Part shown: piece by piece, positions 41,574-49,902 of the stretch
Numbering within the stretch: position 1 is the first letter of the stretch
Layout: every line of letters begins with the position of its first letter
Origin: Propionibacteriaceae bacterium
GTDB lineage: Bacteria; Actinomycetota; Actinomycetes; Propionibacteriales; Propionibacteriaceae
Direction of reading: 5' to 3'
DNA length: 64,000 nt
Assembly (NCBI GenBank): GCA_017306015.1
Contig: JAFKJK010000018.1
Location: 1 to 64,000, forward strand
Made by a program: the position numbers and the translations under genes
The notes under the pieces: generated by a model
What the model was told of the DNA's origin: nothing
The model's database searches: none
The model's input: the letters and a program-made list of their open reading frames with translations, nothing else

Positions 41574-42869
41574 GTGAAGCGCTTTCCCGTCCCCGGACGG
41601 ACGTGGGCTGTCGTGATCCTGCTCGGCCTGGTGGGGCAGCTCGCCTGGACCATCGAGAACATGTACCTCAACGTGTTCATCTACAACACGATCACCACCG
41701 ATCCGAACGTGATCGCGACCACCGTCGCCGCCTCGGCCATCGCCGCGACGTGCGCGACGATGCTGGTCGGGGCGTGGTCCGACCGGGCCAGGACGCGGCG
41801 TCCGTTCATCGCCTTCGGCTACATCGTCTGGGGCGTCCTCACCGCCCTGTTCGGCGTCATCCGGCCCGGCGGCACGGCCCTGGCGCAGATCGCGGCGGCC
41901 GCCGTCGCCGTCGTCGTGCTGGACTGCCTGATGAGCTTCTTCGGCTCGGGCGCGAACGACGCCGCGTTCGGGGCGTGGGTGACCGACTCCACGGTCCCGG
42001 CCAACCGCGGACGGGTCGAGGGCGTGCTGGCGGTCATGCCGCTGCTCGCGATGCTGCTGGTCTTCGGGGCGCTGGACGGCCTGACCCAGGCCGGCGAATG
42101 GCTGCTGTTCTTCGGGATCGTCGGCGGCGTCACGTCGGTGGTCGGCATCGTCGGCTGGTTCCTGATCCGGGACGCGGGGACGATCGCCCCGCCGGCCGAG
42201 GGCTACCTCTCCTCCGTCGTCCACGGACTGAAGCCCGCCAGCGTCCGGGAGAACCCGCGGCTCTACGTCCTGCTCGCCGGCTGGGCCGTGATGGGGACGG
42301 CGACGCAGGTGTTCATCCCGTACCTCATCATCTACATCCAGCGCTACCTGAAGATCGACGGCTACGCGATCGTGCTGGCGTCCGTGCTGATCCTGGCGTC
42401 GGTGATCAGCGTCCTCGGCGGCCGGGTGATCGACCGGGTCGGCAAGGTGCGGGCGATCCTGCCCGCCGTCGGGGTGATGATCGTCGGCCTGGTCGGGATG
42501 TTCTTCGCCCGCGACATGCTGGCCGTGATCGTCGTCGGGACGGTGATGATGGGCGGCTTCATGCTCTCGGCCGCCGCGTTCGGCTCCAGCGTCCGGGACG
42601 CGACCCCGGCCGACCGCGTCGGCATGGTGCAGGGCCTGCGGATGATCGCCATGGTGCTCATTCCGATGGTGCTCGGCCCGTTCATCGGTGCGGCGGTGAT
42701 CGTCGGCGCGAACGAGACGTACGTGGATCTCGGGGTCGTGAAGCAGGTGCCGACCCCGTGGATCTTCGCCGCCGCCGCCATCGTCGCCGCGCTGACGGTG
42801 CTGCCGATGGCGGCGCTGCGACGCCTGCCGGCCGCCGCGCCCGAGCCGCTGGCCGAGGTCGAGGCGTGA
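41574..42869 (+). CDS. MFS transporter, sugar-related by context
   Basis: Membrane carrier of 431 residues with 12 helices. Loop motif GAWSDRARTRRPFIAFGY resembles SLC45/GPH-like sugar carriers. It is followed directly by a GH2 glycosidase gene (TGATG overlap), which suggests import of a glycoside that the glycosidase then cleaves; this is inference from gene order. GTG start with a -10 hexamer overlapping the stop of the gene before. Confidence 0.82.
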   Translation: MKRFPVPGRTWAVVILLGLVGQLAWTIENMYLNVFIYNTITTDPNVIATTVAASAIAATCATMLVGAWSDRARTRRPFIAFGYIVWGVLTALFGVIRPGGTALAQIAAAAVAVVVLDCLMSFFGSGANDAAFGAWVTDSTVPANRGRVEGVLAVMPLLAMLLVFGALDGLTQAGEWLLFFGIVGGVTSVVGIVGWFLIRDAGTIAPPAEGYLSSVVHGLKPASVRENPRLYVLLAGWAVMGTATQVFIPYLIIYIQRYLKIDGYAIVLASVLILASVISVLGGRVIDRVGKVRAILPAVGVMIVGLVGMFFARDMLAVIVVGTVMMGGFMLSAAAFGSSVRDATPADRVGMVQGLRMIAMVLIPMVLGPFIGAAVIVGANETYVDLGVVKQVPTPWIFAAAAIVAALTVLPMAALRRLPAAAPEPLAEVEA

Positions 42870-44653
42870 TGCTCACGCCCTGGGGCGATCAGTTGGACGC
42901 GGCCGACCCGCTGCCGGAGTACCCGCGTCCGCAACTGGTCCGCGACGACTGGTTCAGCCTCAACGGACGGTGGCGCTACGCCATCACGCCGTTCGCCGAG
43001 TCCGACCCGCTGGCCGTCCCCGAGCCGACGTCGCGGCCGGGCTGGGACGGCGACATCGTCGTCCCGTTCTCGCCGGAGACGCCCTTGTCAGGGGTCGGTC
43101 GAACGCTGCGGCCCGACGAGGCGCTCTGGTACGGACGCCGCTTCTCGCTGGCCGCACCGGCAGAACGGCACCGCGTCCTGCTGCACTTCGGCGCGGTCGA
43201 CCAGACCTGCCGCGTCGCCGTGGACGGCACCGAGGTCGGCGGCCACACCGGCGGCTACCTGCCGTTCACCCTCGACATCACCGCCGCGCTCGCCGCCCGC
43301 GCGGAGCACGAGCTGGTCGTCGCCGTCCGCGACGTCACCGACACGTCCTGGCTGTCGCGAGGGAAGCAGGCCACCAAGCCGGGCGGCATCTGGTACACCG
43401 CCCAGTCGGGCATCTGGCAGACGGTCTGGCTGGAGGTCGTCCCCCGGGTGGCGGTGGACCGGCTGGTCCTGCTCCCCGACCTGGCTAGCGGATCGGTGGT
43501 CGTGACCGTCCAGAGCGAGCACGCCGCGGCCGGGACGACCGCGCAGGTGGCCGTGTCGTCGGCGGGGACGCAGGCCGCGGTCGCCGACGTCGTCGTGGAC
43601 ACCCCGACTCCCGTGGCGATCGCCGAACCGCGGCTCTGGTCGCCCGAGGACCCGTTCCTCTACGACGTCGAGGTCACGCTCGGCGAGGACCGGGTCACCT
43701 CCTACGTCGGCCTCCGCTCCTTCGGGGTGGGAACGGACGAGCGCGGCCACCGCAGGCTGCTGCTGAACGGCGAGCCGTACCTGCCGGTCGGCCTGCTCGA
43801 CCAGGGCTACTGGCCCGACGGCGGCTACACCGCCCCCTCGGATGACGCGCTGGTCTTCGACATCGAGCTGGCGTTGAGCCTCGGCTACACGATGCTGCGC
43901 AAGCACATCAAGGTCGAGCCGCTGCGCTGGTACCACCACTGCGACCGGCTCGGCATGCTGGTCTGGCAGGACGCGGTCAGCGGCGGCACGGCCTACGGCC
44001 GGCTGGTCACCCAAGGGCCGGTGGTCGGCGGTCCCCAGCTGGACGACCACCGCCACCGGCTGTTCGCCCGCGCGTCCGCGGAGGGACGGGCGCAGTACGA
44101 GACCGAACTGGCCGCGATGATCGAGCACCTCCGTTCGGTGACCTCGCTGGCCCTGTGGGTGCCGTTCAACGAGGGCTGGGGGCAGTTCGACGCGGCCAGG
44201 ATCGCCGACGTGGTGCGCCAGCTCGACCCGTCCCGTCCGGTCGACCACGCCTCCGGCTGGCACGACCAGGGGGCCGGCGACCTGCAGAGCCTGCACATCT
44301 ACTTCCGCCGGGTGAAGCCGCCGAGGAAGCGGGACCGACGCGTGCTGGCGCTGACCGAGTACGGCGGCTACAGCTTCGCCGTCGAGGGTCACACCTGGGG
44401 GACGAGGGCCTTCGGCTACAAGCTGCTCCCGACGCGCGAACTGTGGCAGGACGCGGTGGTCCGGCTGCACGACGAACAGCTCGTCCCCGCGGTCGAGGCG
44501 GGGCTGGGCGCCACCGTGTACACCCAGCTGTCCGACGTGGAGGATGAGGTGAACGGGCTGGTCACCTACGACCGGCGGGTGGTGAAGGCGGACGCCGAGG
44601 TGTTCCGGGCGATGAACGACCGGCTGCGGGCCGCGGACAAGGGGGTTCAGTGA
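42869..44653 (+). CDS. Glycoside hydrolase family 2 protein
   Basis: Enzyme of 594 residues with the three GH2 parts: sugar-binding jelly roll (residues about 20-190, WYGRRFSLAAPAERHRVLLHF), immunoglobulin-like domain, and TIM barrel (LRKHIKVEPLRWYHHCDRLG). The acid/base region reads WVPFNEGWGQF and the likely nucleophile is Glu in LALTEYGGYSF. No signal peptide, so it acts in the cytosol. Specificity (beta-galactosidase or other) cannot be read. Forms an operon with the MFS carrier and the DUF2804 protein. Confidence 0.88.
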   Translation: MLTPWGDQLDAADPLPEYPRPQLVRDDWFSLNGRWRYAITPFAESDPLAVPEPTSRPGWDGDIVVPFSPETPLSGVGRTLRPDEALWYGRRFSLAAPAERHRVLLHFGAVDQTCRVAVDGTEVGGHTGGYLPFTLDITAALAARAEHELVVAVRDVTDTSWLSRGKQATKPGGIWYTAQSGIWQTVWLEVVPRVAVDRLVLLPDLASGSVVVTVQSEHAAAGTTAQVAVSSAGTQAAVADVVVDTPTPVAIAEPRLWSPEDPFLYDVEVTLGEDRVTSYVGLRSFGVGTDERGHRRLLLNGEPYLPVGLLDQGYWPDGGYTAPSDDALVFDIELALSLGYTMLRKHIKVEPLRWYHHCDRLGMLVWQDAVSGGTAYGRLVTQGPVVGGPQLDDHRHRLFARASAEGRAQYETELAAMIEHLRSVTSLALWVPFNEGWGQFDAARIADVVRQLDPSRPVDHASGWHDQGAGDLQSLHIYFRRVKPPRKRDRRVLALTEYGGYSFAVEGHTWGTRAFGYKLLPTRELWQDAVVRLHDEQLVPAVEAGLGATVYTQLSDVEDEVNGLVTYDRRVVKADAEVFRAMNDRLRAADKGVQ

Positions 44654-45654
44654 TGCTGCGGGAGCTGACGGAGCTGGTGTCGCTGACCCGGGCGGACGGA
44701 CGGCTGAACCCGGACGCGATCGGCTGGGCGCGCCGCCCGGTCGTCGACTGCTCCGGGCTGGTCCGGCGTCCGCACCGCACCTGGGGGCGGACGAAGCGCT
44801 GGGAGTACTGGAACGTGATCACGCCGGCACACATCCTGGCGCTGACGGTGTCGTCGATCGACTACGCCGCCGTCCACGAGGTGTGGGTGTACGACCGCGC
44901 CACCGGCGAGGAGTGGGGACGGGCCGCGACGGTGCTGCCTTCCCGTGGTGTGCGGCTACCGGCCAACCTCGGTGCGGGGGCGGCGTCCGGGCGGGCGAAG
45001 GACCTGGAGGTCGAGGTGCGTCCGCTGGCGTCGGGGACGCGGCTGACGGCGCGGATCCCGGAGGCCTCGTTCGAGGTCACCGTGGCGCGTCCGGCCGATC
45101 AGGACTGCCTCGCGGTGGTGGTGCCGTGGTCCGATCGGCGCTTCCAGTACACGGTGAAGGACGTGGCGCTGCCCGCGTCCGGGACGCTGACGGTCCGGGG
45201 CCGGGAGTACGAGGTGCCCGAGGGCTCGTGGGCCGTCCTCGACCACGGCCGCGGCCGGTGGCCGTACGACGTGCACTGGAACTGGGCGGCGGCGTCCGGG
45301 GTGAGCGGTGGACGCGTGATCGGGCTGCAGTTCGGCGGCAAGTGGACCGAAGGCACCGGCTCGACGGAGAACGGGGTCTTCGTGGACGGCCGGCTGCACA
45401 AGATCGGGGAGGAGCTCGCCTGGAGCTACGACCTGGCCGACTGGCGGCGTCCGTGGCGGGTCACCGGATCCGGCCTGGACGCGACGCTGCAGCCGTTCCA
45501 CGACAAGCGGTCGGCCAGCAACCTGGGAGTGGTCTCGTCCCGCACCGATCAGTGCTTCGGGACGTGGTCGGGCACGTTCACGCCGCCGGACGGGGAAGCG
45601 GTGGAGTTCGACGGCCTGGTCGGCTGGGCCGAGGACGTCCACAACCGCTGGTGA
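44653..45654 (+). CDS. DUF2804 family protein
   Basis: Protein of 333 residues. DUF2804 hallmarks are visible: FGTWSGTFTPPDGE near the end, WAVLDHGRGRWPYDVHWNWA in the middle. It has a lipocalin-like beta fold, related by family to hydroxyneurosporene-synthase and tocopherol-cyclase types; the function is unknown. TGATG overlap with the GH2 gene makes it part of that operon (GTG 44650 is an alternative start). Confidence 0.85.
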   Translation: MLRELTELVSLTRADGRLNPDAIGWARRPVVDCSGLVRRPHRTWGRTKRWEYWNVITPAHILALTVSSIDYAAVHEVWVYDRATGEEWGRAATVLPSRGVRLPANLGAGAASGRAKDLEVEVRPLASGTRLTARIPEASFEVTVARPADQDCLAVVVPWSDRRFQYTVKDVALPASGTLTVRGREYEVPEGSWAVLDHGRGRWPYDVHWNWAAASGVSGGRVIGLQFGGKWTEGTGSTENGVFVDGRLHKIGEELAWSYDLADWRRPWRVTGSGLDATLQPFHDKRSASNLGVVSSRTDQCFGTWSGTFTPPDGEAVEFDGLVGWAEDVHNRW

Positions 45655-45664
45655 AGGCTGTTGG

Positions 45665-46369
45665 TCAGGTCGCGGGCTCGGCCAGCGCGTCCAGGGCGGC
45701 CGGGTTGCGGAGTTCTACGTCCGCCCCGTGGACGCCGATCGCCCCGAGTTGCTGCAGGCCGCTGAGGGCGCGGCTGAGCGACTCCGGCGTCGTGCCGAGG
45801 TAGGACGCCACGTCCTTCTTGGGCCAGGGCAGCCGGACCCGTGCCGGATCCCCGTTCGCGGGCGGGAGTTCGAGGAGGAAGGCCGCCAGTCGGCTGGGAA
45901 CGTCGACCGTGGTCTGGGCGAGGCGGCGTTCGGCGTCGGTGAGCCGTTCGCTCAGGGAGCGCAGCATGCTCAGGGCGATCGCCGGGTAGTGCGCGACCAG
46001 CCGGGTGAGGTCGGCCGAGGCGAAGGCGCAGACCTGGGTCGGCTCGAGCGCCTCGACCTCGTAGTCAGGGGGTGCTCCGGTGAGGAAGGCGTGCTCCCCG
46101 ACGACGTCACCGGGGCTGGCCACCCGGAGCAGCCGTTGACGGCCGGTGGGGAACAGGTGGGAGACCTTGAGGTGCCCTTGGTGGACGACGAACAGCACCC
46201 GGGTCGCCTCACCGGCGCGGTGCAGCAGGGCGCCCTGGCTGACGTCGACGGGACGGGCGAGCAACGCCACCACGTCCTGCTGGTCCGGTGCCAGCTCCGC
46301 GAAGATCGGCACGCGACGGACGCACGACCCGTGCGACGGGTCGTCGACGATCGGCAGTGGACGTGGCAT
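45665..46369 (-). CDS. Crp/Fnr-family transcriptional regulator
   Basis: Regulator of 234 residues. It has an N-terminal cyclic-nucleotide-type sensor barrel (VPIFAELAPDQQDVVALL, LFVVHQGHLKVSHL, GDVVGEHAFLTG) and a C-terminal Crp helix-turn-helix (PWPKKDVASYLGTTPESLSR). Only two Cys are near the sensor barrel, so an Fnr-type [4Fe-4S] centre is not evident; the GSC residue and haem sensing remain open. Start ATG 46369. A perfect TTGAC-N4-GTCAA site lies in the divergent promoter, fitting an Fnr/Dnr-like binding site. Confidence 0.87.
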   Translation of the reverse strand: MPRPLPIVDDPSHGSCVRRVPIFAELAPDQQDVVALLARPVDVSQGALLHRAGEATRVLFVVHQGHLKVSHLFPTGRQRLLRVASPGDVVGEHAFLTGAPPDYEVEALEPTQVCAFASADLTRLVAHYPAIALSMLRSLSERLTDAERRLAQTTVDVPSRLAAFLLELPPANGDPARVRLPWPKKDVASYLGTTPESLSRALSGLQQLGAIGVHGADVELRNPAALDALAEPAT

Positions 46370-46403
46370 GACCTCATCGTCGCACGGAGCGCCCGGGAGG
46401 GAC

Positions 46404-46417
46404 TTGACGTACGTCAA
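46404..46417. promoter_or_regulatory. Fnr/Dnr-type palindrome between crp/fnr and the DUF6448 gene
   Basis: TTGACGTACGTCAA, a perfect 14-bp palindrome, 35 bases before the regulator start and 60 bases before the DUF6448 start. Confidence 0.7.
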
Positions 46418-46477
46418 GGCGGCGGTGTTCGTCCCGCCATAGCGTCGAAGCACCAATCCGACCAGAGGAGACCCCAG

Positions 46478-47038
46478 ATGTTCGCGGTGCTCAAGCGCCT
46501 GTTCGAGCTCATTCCCACCGCCGAGGCCCACTGTGACACCGCCGACGGGCCCGCGGTCACCGATGGACGCCGCGCCTTGGACACGGCCAACCTGAACCAT
46601 GCCCTGAAGTGGATCCCGGCCGACCAGGAGGACGAGTTGCGGCAGGTGTTCGGCAAGGCGATGGTGGTGCGGAACCTGGGGGCGGAGGCGCGCGAGGTCG
46701 CCGACCGGCTGTTCCTGGAGACGCTGGTCAGGATCCACCGGGTCGCCGAGGGTGCCGGCTTCACGGGCATCCAGGCGAGCGGGGCCGAGGTCGAGCCGAT
46801 CGTCGTCGCCGCTGATCAGGCCCTGGTCGATGGAGACCTGGAGCCGTTGCGCGCCCTCGTCCCCTCCGAGCGCTTCGAGAAGCTGGCGAAGCGCTTCGAG
46901 GTCGCTCGCGCGAAGCGGGGCTTCCCGGTCGACGACGTGCCGGCCGGTCGCGAGTTCGTGGCGGCCTACGTGTCGTACTTCACCTTCGCCGAGGGACACG
47001 ACCACGAGCACACCCACGTCCACGCCCACCACGGGTAG
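46478..47038 (+). CDS. DUF6448 family protein
   Basis: Protein of 186 residues matching DUF6448: AHCDTADGPAVTDGRRALDT near residue 17, the FLETLVRIHRVAEGAGF block, and a His-rich end (HDHEHTHVHAHHG) that could bind metal. The N-terminus (MFAVLKRLFELIPTAEA) resembles a degenerate signal sequence. Function unknown. AGAGGAGA lies before the ATG. The divergent Crp/Fnr gene and the palindrome suggest redox or nitrogen-oxide control. The peptidase gene follows after three bases. Confidence 0.83.
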   Translation: MFAVLKRLFELIPTAEAHCDTADGPAVTDGRRALDTANLNHALKWIPADQEDELRQVFGKAMVVRNLGAEAREVADRLFLETLVRIHRVAEGAGFTGIQASGAEVEPIVVAADQALVDGDLEPLRALVPSERFEKLAKRFEVARAKRGFPVDDVPAGREFVAAYVSYFTFAEGHDHEHTHVHAHHG

Positions 47039-47041
47039 GTC

Positions 47042-47431
47042 GTGCCGGTGATCGTGCGGGTGGCCGGCGATTCGATGACACCCACCTTGCGTCCGGGCAG
47101 CCTGGTCGTCGTGCTCCCGGTCGCCGGACGCCGGGGTGACGTGGTCGTCTTCCGGCACACGTCGGGAGCACGGTACGTGAAGCGGGTCGCCGCCGTCGGG
47201 GGCGACATGGTCGAACTGGAGGCCGGCCGGCTCCGGGTGAACGGCCGTCCGGTGGACGGCCGCGACCGCGTCGTGGGACCGATCGTCACCCGCTGGTCGG
47301 TGCCGCCCGGACAGGTGTTCGTCGTCGGGGACCACGCCTGCGTCTCCGACGACTCCCGGACGTGGAGGGAACCCTTCGTGCCGGCGGCGGCGACCCGGCG
47401 GGTGCTCGCCCGCAGGGGTCGGGTGCGCTAG
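47042..47431 (+). CDS. Small S26-family peptidase (signal-peptidase-like)
   Basis: Protein of 129 residues. The catalytic Ser is in GDSMTPTLRPGS, the general-base Lys in YVKRVAAVGGD, and the conserved GDH(x)nSDDSRTW box is complete. Unlike LepB it has no membrane helix, and it resembles the short peptidases found in actinobacteria near metalloenzyme genes. It starts three bases after the DUF6448 gene, so it may process that protein; this is inference. The stop overlaps the convergent deoC end by four bases. Confidence 0.84.
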   Translation: MPVIVRVAGDSMTPTLRPGSLVVVLPVAGRRGDVVVFRHTSGARYVKRVAAVGGDMVELEAGRLRVNGRPVDGRDRVVGPIVTRWSVPPGQVFVVGDHACVSDDSRTWREPFVPAAATRRVLARRGRVR

Positions 47432-48144
47432 ACGCCCAACCCGAGGACGACCGGAGTGGAGCGGTAGCCGATGCCCATCCGGTCGACGCCGGCGTCGATG
47501 AGGCGCAGGAAGTGGGCGCGGTCACGGATCGCACCGGAGCCCTTGACCTGGCAGCGGCCGGCGGCGCACTCGATCAGGAAGGCGACCATGTCGTCGGACG
47601 CACCCGGGGACGCGTGCTGGTTGGCGCCGGTGTAGAAGCCGGTCGAGGACTTGATGAAGTCGGCGCCGGCGGCGATGGCGGCCTCGGCCGCGTCCCGGAT
47701 CTGCGGCTTGGTGAGCGCGTCGGTCTCGAGGATGACCTTGACCGGGACGCCGGCGGCGTGGCAGGGGTCGATCACGGCGCGGAGGTCGTCCTCGACGGAG
47801 TGGAGGTCGCCGCCGCGGATGCGTCCGTAGTTGGCGACGATGTCGACCTCGTCCACGCCGGCGTCGAGGACGTCGTGGGTCTGCGCGACGCGGGACGGCG
47901 TCGTGGAGCAGCCGAACGGGAAGTCGACGACGACGCAGACTCCGGTGCTCGTGTCAGCGCAGAGCGGGTTCGCGATCCCGATTGATGCAGGGTTGATGCA
48001 GACAGTCCTGCAGCCGTACGCGATGCCTGCCGCGACCTCGCGGCGGATGTCGTCGGGAGTGAAGTCGGGCTTGAGCACCGAGTGATCGATGTAGGCGGCG
48101 AGCTCCGCGACGGTCATCTGGGCGGCGGGCTTCGGGGGCTTCAT
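47428..48144 (-). CDS. deoC: Deoxyribose-phosphate aldolase
   Basis: Splits 2-deoxyribose-5-phosphate into acetaldehyde and glyceraldehyde-3-phosphate. The 238-residue TIM barrel has CVVVDFPFG, the Schiff-base Lys in FIKSSTGF and the proton-relay Lys in VKVILETDALT. Normal length. TAGTCT lies six bases before the ATG. It links to the nucleoside operon at 50-58 kb by pathway (nucleoside breakdown), though it is transcribed on its own. Confidence 0.94.
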   Translation of the reverse strand: MKPPKPAAQMTVAELAAYIDHSVLKPDFTPDDIRREVAAGIAYGCRTVCINPASIGIANPLCADTSTGVCVVVDFPFGCSTTPSRVAQTHDVLDAGVDEVDIVANYGRIRGGDLHSVEDDLRAVIDPCHAAGVPVKVILETDALTKPQIRDAAEAAIAAGADFIKSSTGFYTGANQHASPGASDDMVAFLIECAAGRCQVKGSGAIRDRAHFLRLIDAGVDRMGIGYRSTPVVLGLGV

Positions 48145-48150
48145 GATCCG

Positions 48151-48156
48151 AGACTA
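48151..48156 (-). promoter_or_regulatory. -10 hexamer of a leaderless promoter for deoC
   Basis: TAGTCT on the minus strand, six bases before ATG 48144. Confidence 0.45.
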
Positions 48157-48174
48157 GCCCTGCGCGCAGCGTCC

Positions 48175-48840
48175 TCAGTCCGCCCGGACGGGCATGCCGG
48201 CGACGTCGATCACCGCGGGCTCCTCGACGTCCGTTCCGTGCGGGAAGAAGGCGCGAAGCCCGGCGCGGCGGAGGAGGAGCCAGACGAGGTTGAACCCCAC
48301 GATGACCAGTCCGCTGGCCGCGGAGATCGTGCTGCCGGGATCGCCGATCAGGATCGCCCAGACCAGCCACAGCAGCTGGTTGACGGACGCAGCGACCGTG
48401 TAGACGAGCGAGACGCCGTGCAGGCTGAGGGCGCGGACGAGCTCGACGCTCTGGCCGGCGTTGGAGACGACCGCGGGCACGATGGCCACGATGCCGAAGA
48501 CGGTCGAACCGAAAAGGCGGTCGACGGCGATCAGGGCCGCCGCCGCGACGAGGCAGGGCAGCAGCACCGGCAGGAGACGGCGGTCGAGGTGGCGCACCAT
48601 CAGGACGAGGATCGGCAGCGTGATCAGGGTGCCGATGGTCGTGGTGACGATCTGGGGTGCCTGGCCGATGCTGAACCCGTGGGCGAACCAGATCAGGCCG
48701 ACGACCAGCATGCTCTGCCAGGCGATCAGGGACATGCCGGCGACGCTCCTGGTCTTCAGGATGCGGAACAGCTGCGGGAGACCGAGGGTCGCTCCGACGA
48801 CAGTGGCGGTCCAGCCGACGATCATTGAGAGCGATTCCAC
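48175..48840 (-). CDS. SWEET/PQ-loop-like membrane protein
   Basis: Protein of 221 residues with seven hydrophobic helices. Two PQ-loop-like repeats are visible: GATLGLPQLFRILKTRSVAG in the first helix pair, and a second, weaker one (VSNAGQSVELVRALSLHGVS). This is the arrangement of SWEET-type sugar facilitators with a duplicated three-helix unit. The substrate is unknown. GTG start with TACGCT upstream. Confidence 0.78.
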   Translation of the reverse strand: MESLSMIVGWTATVVGATLGLPQLFRILKTRSVAGMSLIAWQSMLVVGLIWFAHGFSIGQAPQIVTTTIGTLITLPILVLMVRHLDRRLLPVLLPCLVAAAALIAVDRLFGSTVFGIVAIVPAVVSNAGQSVELVRALSLHGVSLVYTVAASVNQLLWLVWAILIGDPGSTISAASGLVIVGFNLVWLLLRRAGLRAFFPHGTDVEEPAVIDVAGMPVRAD

Positions 48841-48846
48841 GCCGAC

Positions 48847-48852
48847 AGCGTA
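48847..48852 (-). promoter_or_regulatory. -10 hexamer of a leaderless promoter for the SWEET-like gene
   Basis: TACGCT on the minus strand, six bases before GTG 48840. Confidence 0.45.
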
Positions 48853-48910
48853 GGGCCAGTCGGGACGGCTCAGACAGGCCGTGACAATGGGTGTACCAGC
48901 GGTACGTCCC

Positions 48911-49678
48911 TCAGCGCGCCGGCGCGGTCGTCCGCCGGCGTCCGCGCAGCACCCAGGGCAGGTAGAGCAGCGTCCAGACGAGCGCGACGGCGACGATCAG
49001 GACCGGGATGTAGAAGGGGCCGGCGAGGGCGTGGATGGGCTCCAGCGGTGAGCCGGGCGAGCCGGCGTTGAGAAACCAGAAGTTGGTGCCCCAGGCCTGG
49101 TTGGCGAGGGAGCCGAGAGCAGCACCCACGCCGGCCACGACGGCGACGCGCCACAGGTTTCGGACGTCGGGGACGAGTTCGCCGGCGACCAGCCGCATCG
49201 CCACGTAGCCGAGGATCAGCGCGTGGATCGCGAAGCTCTGCCAGGTGAAGATGTTGAGGATCGGGCGGTTGGCCCAGTCGGGGAACAGGTCGGCGGCGAG
49301 GGCGCCCCACCAGCCGAGGGCGTAGAGGAAGTCGCCCGTCCAGCGGTTGGGACGGACGGCGTCGACGAAGACGGCGAGGGTGGCGAACGCGCACAGGTGG
49401 AGCGGGACGATGTCGGGGGTGTACGTCCTGGTCACCAGGTAGGCCAGCTGGCGGAGGACCTCGAGCATCAGCACCGTCCAGCCCACGGCCAGCCGCAGCC
49501 GGACGCGGCGGGCGGCGTCCGAGTGTCGGTAGGCCAGGACGAGCGCGACGATGCCGACTCCCAGCAGCCCGAGCACGCCGAGATGGATCGCCGAGAACAC
49601 CCCGAAGCCGGTGCCGTCCGGCGTCGCCTGGTTCTGGGGGACGAAGAAGTAGTCCCAGGTCCAGGTCAGCGCACCCAC
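48911..49678 (-). CDS. TIGR02206 (YwaF-like) membrane protein
   Basis: Protein of 255 residues with seven to eight helices. The family pattern is clear: WDYFFVPQNQ, IVPLHLCAFATLAVF, NIFTWQSFAIHALIL and NFWFLNAGSPGSPLE. Members are annotated as putative intramembrane proteins with no known function. GTG start 49678 with a CACAAT hexamer six bases upstream. Confidence 0.85.
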   Translation of the reverse strand: MGALTWTWDYFFVPQNQATPDGTGFGVFSAIHLGVLGLLGVGIVALVLAYRHSDAARRVRLRLAVGWTVLMLEVLRQLAYLVTRTYTPDIVPLHLCAFATLAVFVDAVRPNRWTGDFLYALGWWGALAADLFPDWANRPILNIFTWQSFAIHALILGYVAMRLVAGELVPDVRNLWRVAVVAGVGAALGSLANQAWGTNFWFLNAGSPGSPLEPIHALAGPFYIPVLIVAVALVWTLLYLPWVLRGRRRTTAPAR

Positions 49679-49684
49679 GCGCCC

Positions 49685-49690
49685 ATTGTG
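49685..49690 (-). promoter_or_regulatory. -10-like hexamer before the TIGR02206 gene
   Basis: CACAAT on the minus strand, six bases before GTG 49678. Confidence 0.35.
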
Positions 49691-49745
49691 GCGGACGCGG
49701 CGCGTCGTGCCGATGGCCCGCGGAAGGCGCGCCGCCCAGGGCTGT

Positions 49746-49800
49746 GGTTCGCGCTACCTGTGGCTTGGCCCGGGGTACATGCCGGACGGCCTCACACCCA
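49746..49800 (+). repeat. 55-bp direct repeat, left copy (flanks the nucleoside operon)
   Basis: Begins GGTTCGCGCTACCTGTGGCT and ends GCCGGACGGCCTCACACCCA. 50 of 55 bases match the copy at 58443 in the same orientation. Confidence 0.9.
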
Positions 49801-49833
49801 GCGGGACCGGCGCCCGGATTCGCACTGGGGGTC

Positions 49834-49892
49834 TTGACAGGACCAAGACGGCGACGGCAGAGTGGCTGCAACCGGTTGTGCAACCGGTTGCA
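49834..49892 (+). promoter_or_regulatory. Promoter and double LacI-type operator of lacI
   Basis: TTGACA at 49834-49839, with a weak CAGAGT at the -10 position (49858-49863). Two perfect CAACCGGTTG palindromes (49869-49878, 49881-49890) follow, together TGCAACCGGTTGTGCAACCG then GTTGCA. The central CG step is typical of LacI-family sites, so self-repression is likely. Confidence 0.75.
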
Positions 49893-49902
49893 TGGAGGCA
49901 AA

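Noticed and set aside
45665..46369. Crp/Fnr protein as a [4Fe-4S] Fnr
   Set aside because: The four-Cys pattern of Fnr is absent; only scattered Cys are present.
47042..47431. General signal peptidase I (LepB)
   Set aside because: It has the Ser/Lys pair but no membrane anchor and is far shorter than LepB.
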